Translations under genes and position numbers: made by a program
Assembly: GCA_033060915.1 (NCBI GenBank)
Contig: CM065379.1
Span: 28,326,318 to 28,390,317 of the forward strand
From: Euryodendron excelsum
Taxonomy: Eukaryota > Streptophyta > Magnoliopsida > Ericales > Pentaphylacaceae
DNA: 64,000 nucleotides
Direction: 5' to 3'
Part shown: positions 1 to 8,756 of the stretch, one piece after another
How positions within the stretch are numbered: the first letter of the stretch is position 1
Layout: each line of letters opens with the position of its first letter
The notes under the pieces: generated by a model
Seen by the model: the letters and a program-made list of their open reading frames with translations, nothing else
Database searches by the model: none
Told to the model about the DNA's origin: nothing

Positions 1-845
1 CAACTCCTTTCTTTTGTTTTTTTTTTTTTTTCTCTTTACTTCTTTTCTTTTCCTTTATGAAACGAAACGATTCTTTAACCCTTTTCCCTTAAACCTTTTC
101 CTTAGTAGTTCAACATACCCAGTGTGGGCGGTGATCCCTAGGCTGGGGTTTTGTTAAGAAAGGATAGGTAGCTCAACGGGTTTGGGAAGGGGTTGCTTTT
201 GACTGTATGGGAAATGAAATGAGGGTCTCTCTTCACTTTGAATTAGATTGCTTGATCCATAAAGCTTTCAACACTATTCTAGCATGATAGAGGTGAACAC
301 CACTCCTAGAGTTCTCAACTATTGTCTACCCCAGTGTGGGGAGGACAGTCTTGGATCAGGGTTTACGAAGAAAATTTTCGCTCGAGGCACTAGGGATTAA
401 GCAAAGGGAATATGAGCACATTTGTTCATTTATTTAGTTATTTATTCTTTATATGTGGGGGAATGAAAGATGGCTCTTCTTCCTCTTGATAAACTGGCCA
501 CACATCGCTTATCCTTATTCTCACTCATCCTTATTCTCTCTCTCTGTGGAAGGCTAATCATTTGGCGAGTGGTTGACTCATGCTATCATCCCTTCAAGTT
601 AGATCATTCCATGAGACAAACCATGCACCTTACAAAGAAAGTAGTCACTATTCCCAGGGAAGACAAGACAACAGGAATGGAATAAAAGAATATCATTTGA
701 TTATTATTATTATTTTTACGAAAAGCATAAGGTTCTTTAGCAATAAGAAAATGTAAGCATTAATTTAAAAGCAATAAGTAAAAGGGATAGAAAGAAAGTG
801 GCTGAAACCACCCCTCTCTTGTACGCTTGTGCAAGAAACCCATTT
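1..845 (-). other. E1 post-gag noncoding region
   Basis: This has no convincing ORF. It aligns in reverse with 51747-52440 of E5. Its stretch around 160-300 also matches the sequence just after pol in E2 (about 15000-15140). That makes it the shared post-coding region of the family. In E1 it follows gag directly, whereas in E2 it follows pol. It includes T-rich and A-rich runs. Confidence 0.7.
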
Positions 846-2852
846 TTAGTACGGCCTTGGGACAATCCCCACATCTTCGACGCTCCATTCGCGACCCGGA
901 TCCTCTGCCAAGGCAAGATAAGCAAAGGCTTCCCCTAGAGCTCCACAGGCATTGACACTGTTGATGTGGTTGTCAGCCTCCTTCTTGTTTTGTGTAGCGG
1001 GTTCTTCTATAAACAGAGTGACCAGCACACCCCTTTCCAATTCGAATGGCTCTGCTTGTGCTCTTAGCTTCTCTATCCTCTAGCTCATTTCTTCATAGTT
1101 GTACTCATTTGTAGGCCAATGACTCTCTAGCAAATGACGTTCGCCCGCGGCATATTTCAAATGCAGAAACTCAGCACCACATCCATCAGCAACCGTGTTT
1201 TCAGTAGTCTCATCTCCTAGGAACATTGGCTCCTCAATGGGCCAGTCGGAAGCATCAGGCACTTCATCAGGGTTATGGAGATAGATCGAGCATAATGGGA
1301 GATCCTCCTCCCAGTCATCTTCTTCCTCAGTCTCCTAATCGTCCTCATAGTCTTCGGCCTCAGGCTCGTCAAACACTCCCTCACGCTCCATTTCTACTAG
1401 TATCATATTGACGGTGTGATCTAGCAGAGGGTTAGCAGTCACATTGGGAGTGGGAGCAGGTTTTACCGGCTGCAGATTGATGGTCTTATTGTCGATCAGG
1501 TCTTGGATCTTGTGCTTGAGAGCAAAGCAGCTTTCGGTGTCATGCCCCTGGCCACCTGAATGATATTCACATGTAAGGGCAGCATTAAAGGTTGGGGGTA
1601 GAGGGCTTGGCAACGGGCGAGCAGGGACGGGCTTCAAGATGTTGTTCTTTAGAAGGCTATGGTAGGCCTTGGTTTGGGTGCAGGCTAAGGCGTCAAAGGT
1701 GCGGATACGTCGAGCAGGTCTATTGAAGTTGGGTCGTGCCCTAGCGGGACCATAGTTTGGGGTTGGAGCAGGCATGGTCAAGGTGGGTAAGGGCAGGACC
1801 TGGGGTGATTGGAGCAGAGGTCGGTATTGAGGTGGTTGGCTAGGCAGAATAGCAGACACTTCGCTTTCCTTCCTGATCATGCCCCTTGTAGTAGCCACCT
1901 TCTTGGCTATGTTGGCAGTATTTTCTCCAGTCTTGGCATAGGAATCTGTAATTCTTCCTGTCTTAAGGCCATTCTCTATCATCTCCCCCTGCATGATGAG
2001 CTCGGAAAAGCTTTTTCCCACGCTTGTGCAGAGTTTCTCATAGAATATACCTTGAAAAGTATGTACAAACAGTTGTACATACTCCTTCTCCTCCAACGGG
2101 GGATTAACTTGTGCAGCGGCCTCCCTCCATCTTAGGGCGTATGCTTTAAAGCTCTCCTTCTCACCCTTGCTCATTGTCATCAAGGACTAGCGATCAGAAG
2201 TGAGATCGATGTTGTGACGGTATTGGGCTTTCAATGCATTGACTAGCTCCATCTAGGTTGTGATCTTCCTCAAGTCCAGACGAGCGAACCATTGTAGAGC
2301 TGACCCGGTGAGGCTGTGTTAGAATAACTACATAAGGAGCTTCGGGTCGTTGCCATGTCCACTAAGCGGTCTAGCATATAGACGAAGGTGAGCAACAGGG
2401 TTATCGATACTGTCGTACTTCTGGAAGTCAGGCATCTTAAACTTAGCAGGCCTCGGGTGGTCAGGGAAGAAACAGAGCTCATCATAGGAAGTGAATCCGT
2501 AAGCATCATGGCCATGGAGACTTCGCAATGAATCCTCCAACCCTTAGATTTTTAGACTAAGAGGGTCTAGGGGGGCCTTCTTTGTGACGGGTGAAAGCAA
2601 TATGGTCTCTTCTTCTTCAGTATTGACCCTTTTGGCATCTTCTTTAGTTTTCCCAGCATTGTCAGATTGAAGCAAGATCCTTGGATTAGCGGGTTCAAGG
2701 TCTTTAGATGAAGTCATTGATGATGACGGGATCGCAGTAGCATCCTTCATGGCCAGAGTTTGAATGAGTTTGAGCATCTCATCCATCTTAGCCCTCATTT
2801 CATTAACTTCCTCTCGAGAGACTTGAGAGGATTCTTTAGGGTTAGCAGCCAT
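846..2852 (-). pseudogene. gag: E1 gag, one frame broken only by nonsense codons
   Basis: This is the retrotransposon structural (nucleocapsid) protein. From the ATG at 2852 one reading frame runs about 2 kb to a terminal stop at 846-848 with no frameshift. It is interrupted by stops at 2544, 2328, 2319, 2253, 2187, 1335 and 1080 (lowest base of each). The central part has the usual Tat-type gag segment around MSKGEKESFKAYALRWREAA, followed by a proline-rich linker and a zinc knuckle of the form C-x2-H-x4-GH-x4-C (CEYHSGGQGHDTESC), which is intact. The C-terminal part is acidic and ends VGIVPRPY. Comparison with E5 shows the stops replace Trp or Gln codons. I chose 2852 as the first ATG after a strong splice acceptor at 2942; the open frame extends upstream without an ATG. 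No protease or RT follows. Confidence 0.88.
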
Positions 2853-4388
2853 CAGTGATGCTTTGTGCCGAGTGATAATAGGATCCCTAGGTGGATGTTG
2901 CACTTTCTTGGGAGCAATGTTGACTCAATGCAAGGTGACTTCTGTAAATAGAAATAAAAAGAAAAAAAGAAAAAGACAAAAACACAAGTCACAAGTTAGT
3001 TTTTGGTTTTTAGAGAACTTTATGCAATGCATGTCCTAGGGTTGCCCCTGCTTGAGAGGGAGACTAAACATGATGTATTGGCTCACTTTTGGAGATAGGG
3101 GGTTTGCCCCTGTATGCAGACACTTTACCGTCAGGTGGGAACCTTCAACCATTTATGCATTCATTCATAAAAATAAAGAAGTACATTAAATTTTGGGTTT
3201 AAGATACAAAAGAGTTGAAATACATTTTAATAGGGGGAGGGGGAACATTTTCCTTTGGACTTCCACCTATCTACTTTTACAAAGGGAAACCCTAAACTAC
3301 TCTTGAGTCTTCGGATTCGCCTTCCTTGGATTTGATGTCGAGGAGGTCGCTAAGAGACCTTGTTGATTGATTGCCCCTTGTCTTCTTGGCAACCCTATCT
3401 CCATGAGCATAGAGGGATTGGGGCCCCTCTTATGGAATGAATTGAGATGCATGCAATGAGTTCTTAGGGTTACGCGGGAAGGGTTTGGGTAGGTTTAATG
3501 CAAGGGAGAGTAACGTTGGTGTCACTCTCAATGGGTTGATCATATGCATGAGAATGCAGTGACTTGAGTTACTTGGAACTCTTGTCTTCACATGGGATAT
3601 TGAATGCATAAACATGAATATGCAAAGAGTATAAGGAGAGAAAGTACAATTGAAGTAAACATGCATGCATGAATAGTTAGATAGGCATTATAACAGTATA
3701 AATACAAGCATTATAACAGCAGGAATAAACAGGTATAAATGAAAGTAAGAGCAGTCGCCATTCCCTCCATGATTTTGAAAACGGTGCTCGTGTCTTAAAT
3801 CCGGCAGAGGTTTGGCTATCCATGGTATCTATATGAGTATGAGGTTGAGGGTTGACTAATGCGTCCTATAAAGGCTCGGTCCCCGGATCTTCAAACCTAG
3901 GCCCATTCCCCGAGGTGGTGCCATGATCGATTGGTGATCCGAGCGGGGGAACCATCAAGAAGCCGTAGGCGAAGAAACTGACACAGCATCTTGCCCACAA
4001 CCAATATACCGTTCCCCCTTTCTAACTAGAAAAGACATATCAAGGTATGCAAGTATGCAGAATGCAAGTGCACATGCAGTGTGTGTGTGATTTTTAAAAG
4101 TGGAGGAAAGAGCCCAACAACTCCCATTCATCTTGTACATCACATTCAAGCAAAGCAGTTAATAAAATTTAAACATAAAGCGCACCTACAAAACAAAGAT
4201 GCAAATGTAAGTATGTGGATGGCAAACATAATACAAGATAATATGAATAAATGCACGATTTTGGAAAACAATTTTAAAAATTTAGTTTTGAAAATTTAAA
4301 GTGAAAAGGATTGAACCAAGTTAATTGAAGACTCTACATGGGTGAAGGGTAAAGAGACATGACTAAGGCCTAACCCTCTAAGACCTAA
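2853..4388 (-). other. E1 leader between PBS and gag
   Basis: This noncoding leader is homologous to 48292-49690 of E5, 39820-40603 of E4 and two pieces of the E2 leader (24189-24539 and about 18770-18863). It holds an imperfectly conserved short reading frame near 3290-3420, a small inverted repeat TTTCTA-AC-TAGAAA near 4018-4031, and at its gag end a pyrimidine-rich splice acceptor. No other gene is visible. Confidence 0.75.
2942..2990 (-). promoter_or_regulatory. Splice acceptor upstream of E1 gag
   Basis: On the minus strand a long T/C-rich tract is followed by TTTACAG and then exon sequence, about 90 bases before the gag ATG. E5 has the same arrangement at 49655-49690, with an even stronger pyrimidine tract ending TTTCACAG. 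Together with the conserved GTAGG donor in the LTR this predicts a leader intron. Splicing itself is inferred. Confidence 0.55.
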
Positions 4389-4403
4389 CCAGTGGAGTCG
4401 CCA
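4389..4403 (-). promoter_or_regulatory. E1 primer binding site, tRNA-Arg type
   Basis: On the minus strand the sequence TGGCGACTCCACTGG starts two bases after the LTR end. It complements the CCA tail and acceptor/T-arm end of plant tRNA-Arg as I know that sequence. The tRNA-Arg primer is typical of Ogre-like elements. The same site occurs in E2 and E5. Confidence 0.9.
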
Positions 4404-4556
4404 GCTGTCGTGCCCAGATTTTTCACACTCGAGGAATACTCACCCAAGCGGGAAAAACGTTGTACTCTCTTGTTAGAACTCACCCTCCTAGAAGAATGAG
4501 TGCGACTAGATTTGAATTGAAAATAAGTTTGACTAAAGGGCATTTGAAAAAGATTC

Positions 4557-4566
4557 GGAGTCGCCA
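4557..4566 (-). promoter_or_regulatory. Second tRNA-Arg complement inside the LTR, next to a hairpin
   Basis: The 10 bases TGGCGACTCC, identical to the first 10 of the PBS, lie about 150 bases before the LTR end. They directly follow and overlap an inverted repeat ACCTAAC-13-GTTAGGT. The arrangement recurs at the same distance in the other LTRs of the window. Function is unknown; see findings. Confidence 0.6.
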
Positions 4567-5219
4567 CCTAACTTAATTAAGGTGAGTTAGGTCACCTAAA
4601 AACTAAGAATAATCCGAAGACTATACTTAGGGTTTTTAAAAAATAATTTTGAAAATATCTCCTCAAGAGAGGGTTTTTAAGAAAACAGGTTGTTTTGCAA
4701 CCTTTAGAAAACATTTAGCCCTTTTTAGAAAAATAACTCTTTTTTGGTCTTTCGAAAACAGTGATCTAGGTTCGGAGGTTGGTTATGTGTAGGGAAGATG
4801 CACTAAGCTATCACCCTACCCCGCCCTTTCGGTACCTACATGTCAATCTACCCTAAATTCACCTATGAGAGTCTTCGAGTAACTAATGGTTCAATCCTAT
4901 TCACTTTAGAAAACTAACATGATGCATGATGTGCAAGTGAAAATGCAAATTAAGAGAATTGAAAAATAGATTTGAAAAGAAATTGATTTGATTTGAAAAT
5001 AGATTTGAAGAAATAGAATTGAAATTGGAAAGTTTGAAAATTTGGAAATAGAAATTTGAAAATAGAAAGTTTGAAAGTGGATGGGAATTTGAGATTTGAA
5101 AAGATTTTGAAAACCGTACCCATGAGGGTGGAATTGAAAGTTTGAAAAATGTTGTGACCGCACCTATGAAGGTTGCCTACGTATCCCTTTGGGGGAATCA
5201 GGTCAGTCGTAGTTCGGAC

Positions 5220-6240
5220 AAGAGTCCAATTGAAAAAAGATTGATTTGAAGAGAGAGATTGGATTGGAAAAAAGAGATTGAATTGAAAATTGAATTTGAT
5301 TTGAAATTAGAAGAGGAGATTGGAAATTGAAATTGAGAAGATTGGACTTTGATTTGAAGAGATAGATTTGGTTTTAGGAAACCTAGACTTAGGAAAGAGA
5401 CTTAGGAAAGATTCAACTTTGACTTGAAAAGTTTAGGAGATTAGAAAAGATTGGACTTAGGAAATGTTTGAATTAGGAAAGGTTCAAGTTAGGAAAGTGT
5501 CATTTTAGGAAAGTTTCATTTTTGAAAAGTTTTGAATTAGAAAAGTTTTAGGTTTAAGAAAGTTTCAACTAAGGAAAGTGTTGTTTTAGGAAAGGTTTTA
5601 AAATTAGGAAGATTTGAAAATTAGGAAGTTTTGAAAATTGGAAAGTTTTGAATTTAGAAAGTTTTGAAATAAGGAAGTCTTGAAAGTAGGAAAGTTTCGT
5701 TTTAGGAAATGTTTGAATTAAGAAAAGTTTCAACTTAAGAAAGTCTTGAATTAAGAAAGTTTTGAATTCAGAAAAGTTTTAGATTTGAAAAGATTTTGAA
5801 GTTTTTGGAAAGTGCGTTTTTGGAAACGAAGGCTTTCTAGAAGTGAAATCTTAGGGAGGAGTTTTTGGAAAGTGAATTTGGAAAGAGAGTTTTTGGAAAG
5901 ATTTTTGGAAAGAGGGAGTTTTTGGAAAGTGTGTTTTTGGAAACATAGATTTTAGAAGGAAAATCCTAGAGAAGAAATTTCTAGAAGGAGGATTTTGGAA
6001 AGTGAGTTTTTTAGAAAGGTTTTTCGAGAGATTTTTTAGGAAGGTGAATCTCGGGAGTGTTTTTAGAAAGTGAATTTTGAGGAGAGGATTTTGGAGAGGA
6101 GTTGAAAAGGAGAGTTTTGAAAAATATATTTTTGGAGGGAGTTTTTGAAAACAATTTTGGAAATGAGAGTTTTAGGAAAGTATGTTGAAAAATAGATTTT
6201 TAGGAAGAAAGACTTTTTGAAACGAGAGTTTCTAGAAGGA
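5220..6240 (-). repeat. Strand-asymmetric quasi-repeat in E1 LTR U5
   Basis: This is about 1 kb of degenerate short repeats resembling TTTTGGAAAGTTTTGAAATTAGGAA on the plus strand, purine-rich and nearly free of C. The spacing is roughly 12-20 bases and irregular. It is the same kind of tract as 21545-23345, 25360-27010, 33630-35260, 45850-47470, 53780-55180 and 61015-62700, always in the same position of the LTR. ORFs in it are not genes. Confidence 0.8.
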
Positions 6241-6780
6241 GTAAAAACACCTCACTTTCCTAAAGCAATTCTAAGCATAAGAGGGCTAGAACCACTTTAG
6301 GAAAACAGTTTTGAAAAACAATAAAATTTGAAAATATAGACCAAAAAGGTCACTTTTAATGTAACACTTTCCTAAAACAACCCTAGCCATGGAAAGGCTA
6401 GAATCACCCTAGGATTGTGGTTTTGAAAACAAGTTTTTGAAAAAGAGATTTTTGATGCAATTTTGAAAACAACTTTGAAAACGGTTTTTGGAAGATGCAG
6501 GACTATGATATGCACAATGCAATTTGGGGTCGTGAATATACAAGGCTAAGGCTTCACCACATAATCAAGGGGGCCAGACCCACGTGGTCTTTGGTTAAAC
6601 TAGAAGAAAGCCCCTGACACGGTGACTCTCCAATAGCCCAATCCTACACATGGACCGGGAATCCCCTTGTTTCAAGCATGCAAAGAAAGGGGGGAAAGAG
6701 ATGGGGGATTGAAATAGAGAAAACCCAAGTGGGTTGGAGAGAGAAGAGAGAGGGGGGAAGTGCAGAAAATTAAAGAGAAA

Positions 6781-6790
6781 ACCTACCGTA
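6781..6790 (-). promoter_or_regulatory. Conserved splice donor in E1 LTR
   Basis: On the minus strand the sequence reads ACGGTAGGTTTTC, with the intron predicted to start at 6786. Eight LTRs in the window keep GTAGG at this position, about 330 bases after the TATA box, most with AG or CG before it. Paired with the acceptor at 2942 it would remove about 3.8 kb. Confidence 0.5.
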
Positions 6791-7099
6791 TGTCTTCTTT
6801 ATTTTGTGCGCCGCGCTGTCTTCGGTCTTCAGTCTTTGTCTTGATCTTCACCTTCAGCCTTCAAGAGTTGTCTTTAAGCTTTGGATAGCAGCTCTTCAAG
6901 TCTTCTAAGGATGGTTGAAGGCTAGTGTATAAGTGTATGAGGGAGTGTACGAGTGGATAGAAGGCTTGTGTTTGTGTATAGTGGCTAGGGTTTGGAAAAC
7001 CTAGGGAGGCTAGGGTTTTGGAGGTGCTCGTGTTCTGTATATCGAAATATAGGATTTTTAGGTTAAGTTTGCAGACCCTTTTCACGTTGAATGAGGCTC

Positions 7100-7109
7100 T
7101 GTATTTATA
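7100..7109 (-). promoter_or_regulatory. E1 LTR TATA box
   Basis: TATAAATACA on the minus strand, in the context CTATAAATACAGAGCCTC. The same box occurs at 20665-20674 (S1), 27919-27928 (E2 5' LTR), 36154-36163 (S2), 45059-45068 (S3) and 63567-63576 (S6), and as TATAAATATA at 9701-9710 and 56089-56098. It marks the U3/R border of the promoter. Confidence 0.85.
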
Positions 7110-7123
7110 GAAGTTGGACAAAC

Positions 7124-7190
7124 CTGGCGCCTGTTGCAGGGGTGCCAGGGCAAAATTGCTCTTGGCACCACTACTAGTGGCGCCGGCCAG
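7124..7190 (-). repeat. GGCGCC palindrome cluster upstream of the TATA box
   Basis: Several diverged copies of the inverted repeat GGCGCCACTNNTAGTGGCGCC lie within about 90 bases upstream of the TATA box. The same cluster sits before the TATA box in the other LTRs. A related cluster lies upstream of the antisense ORF (11500-11560 and 31755-31825). They may be promoter-proximal binding sites or RNA hairpins. Confidence 0.65.
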
Positions 7191-7439
7191 TTAGGAAACT
7201 TTATAAGTTGGCAAGCAACGTATCTTTGACTAGATTTGGGCACCTGTACTAGTGACTACCATGCAACTTTTAGCCTGGCTTCACTAGGAGTGACTTCGAA
7301 AAGTCTGGGAATGATTTGGAGGAGCCGGGAATGACCCGGAAGGCCGGAAAGGAGCAGGAACACTTAAAATAGTGTCTTGGAGGTATTTGACTTAAAAAGT
7401 GAGGACAAAATGTGTCAGAAAGGTTGACCGGGCCTTTAG

Positions 7440-7960
7440 GGGCAAAACGGTCAATCGGACTGGGAAGCTGCCGGGGCGAACTCGGACTGTCCCGGAAGAA
7501 GACTTGGGATCTGGAAATATTATTTGGAATGTTCCCAGAGGTTGCCGGTTTGATTCCCAGAGCCGGCGTGGTCGGAAAAGGAGACGGGCCCACCAGGGGC
7601 AAAACGGTCATTTTGTACCGGGTTTGCCGGAACTGACTCGGAATGGGCCGGAACTGACTCGGACTGGTCCGGAAAGGTAAAGGAAGGTTGAGAACACTAT
7701 AAAAAGTATTCTTGGGACATTACCGGTTTGATACCCAGAGCGGATGTGGTCGAAGAAGGAGACCAGCCCTCGAGGGGAAAAACGGTCATTTTGTACCGGG
7801 TTGGCCGGAACTGACTCGGAATGATCCAGAAAGGTAAAGGAAGGTTGAGAATACTATAAAAGTATTCTCAGGAGGTTACCGGTTTGATACCCAGAGCCGG
7901 TGTGGTTCCCAGGGCATTCGAATGCCTAGGGGCAAAATGGTCATCTTGACCGGAAAGTCT
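7440..7960 (-). repeat. Tandem U3 repeats of about 150-180 bases
   Basis: Three to four diverged copies share the core GGGGCAAAACGGTCATTTTG, then GCCGGAACTGACTCGGAATG, then a GTTGAGAATACTATA segment. On the LTR sense strand each contains GACCG...CGGTC as an inverted repeat. Equivalent arrays occur in the other LTRs, for example 19790-20340 and 44200-44720. Confidence 0.65.
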
Positions 7961-8104
7961 CAGAAAAGGTCCAAAGGGCAGTTCGGTCATTTTTGACTGA
8001 AGTGGGCTAACAGGCACTGGTACTGACCTGGGTTTTGAGTGTTTTCGCCACTCTAACGGCGGTCGTTGTGACACAGGGGTTGGTTGCCAATTCCATATAT
8101 CGAC

Positions 8105-8280
8105 CTATTTTTTAGTATTTCCGCTACTCTAACGGTTTTGTGAGTAGTTTCGCTACTCGGACGGTTTTGTGAGTATTTCCACTACTCTAACGGTTTTGTG
8201 AGTATTTCCGCTACTCTAACGGCTTTGTGAGTAATTCCGCTACTCTAACGATTTTGTGAGTAGTTTTGCTACTCGGACCG
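8105..8280 (-). repeat. 29-30-base hairpin repeats in E1 U3
   Basis: About six copies of AGTATTTCCGCTACTCTAAC plus GGTTTTGTG. Each contains GAGTA-TTTCCGC-TACTC, a five-base stem. A sister copy near 8038 reads GAGTG-TTTTCGCCACTC, with a changed but still paired stem base. Other LTRs carry one to three copies. Confidence 0.75.
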
Positions 8281-8570
8281 TCTTGAGGAATAAACTGTCT
8301 CAAGAGTGGGACTAGAAGGGGTCTTACCATCTCCGAAGAGACGTGCCTAGATTGGAACCGTCTCGAGGAATAAACTATCTCGAGAGTGGGTTTGGGAAGG
8401 GCTCTTACCGTCTCCAAAGAGACGTGCCTGGATTGGAACCGTCTCGAGGAATAAACTCTCGAGAGAGTGGGATTGGAACGGGGTCTTACCGTCTCTGAGG
8501 AGACGTGCCTGGATTGGAACCGTCTCGAGGAATAAACTGTCTCAAGAGTGGGATTGGAATTGGAAAGGAA
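8278..8570 (-). repeat. 81-base minisatellite in E1 U3
   Basis: About three and a half tandem copies start at about 8278, 8358, 8439 and 8519. Each unit has CTCGAG-type palindromes and a GTCTC...GAGAC hairpin. The unit length is a multiple of three, so reading frames stay open through the array and give false ORFs. Confidence 0.8.
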
Positions 8571-8756
8571 AGGACAATGCCCCTAAGGGCATTTTGGTCA
8601 TTTTGCCTCTATTTGGGCCCGATAGGCCCGCGAAGCGATGGAGAGAAGGAATTTGGACCTAGAGAATTGGTTTCGATTGGAATATGCCCACAATGACTTG
8701 AAAACAAGTCTGCACGGAGTGGAGACTGCCGAGCGGTCAAAAATGGGGTGCTTACA

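Larger units (their letters stand above)
1..8756 (-). mobile_element. E1: gag-only Tat/Ogre-like LTR retrotransposon, 3' end outside window
   Basis: Read on the minus strand this copy shows, in order, a 5' LTR (8756 to 4406), a PBS, a leader of about 1.4 kb, a gag reading frame ending near 846, and noncoding sequence to the window edge. The sequence after gag (1-845) resembles the sequence after pol in E2 and after gag in E5, so no pol lies between gag and the 3' region. E5 has the same arrangement, which favours a gag-only subfamily over a private deletion. E1 lies inside the 3' LTR of E2, because the sequence right of 8756 continues an LTR in mid-U5. Its 3' LTR and second target duplication lie left of the window. 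Confidence 0.85.
4406..8756 (-). repeat. E1 5' LTR (4.35 kb)
   Basis: On the minus strand it begins TGTAAGCACCCCATTTTT at 8756 and ends GGGCACGACA at 4406, followed by the PBS. From the U3 side it holds an 81-base hairpin minisatellite, 29-30-base repeats, longer repeats around GACCG...CGGTC, GGCGCC palindromes, a TATA box at 7109-7100 and telo-box-like AAACCCTAG motifs. Then come a conserved GTAGG splice donor at 6786, a block with CACGTG, a purine-rich quasi-repeat tract, a conserved hairpin block near 5215, and a second short tRNA-Arg complement at 4557-4566. Confidence 0.92.

Noticed and set aside
8105..8570. Direct repeats with spacers resembling a CRISPR array
   Set aside because: Units are contiguous, diverged minisatellite repeats inside a plant LTR. 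There are no unique spacers and no cas genes.
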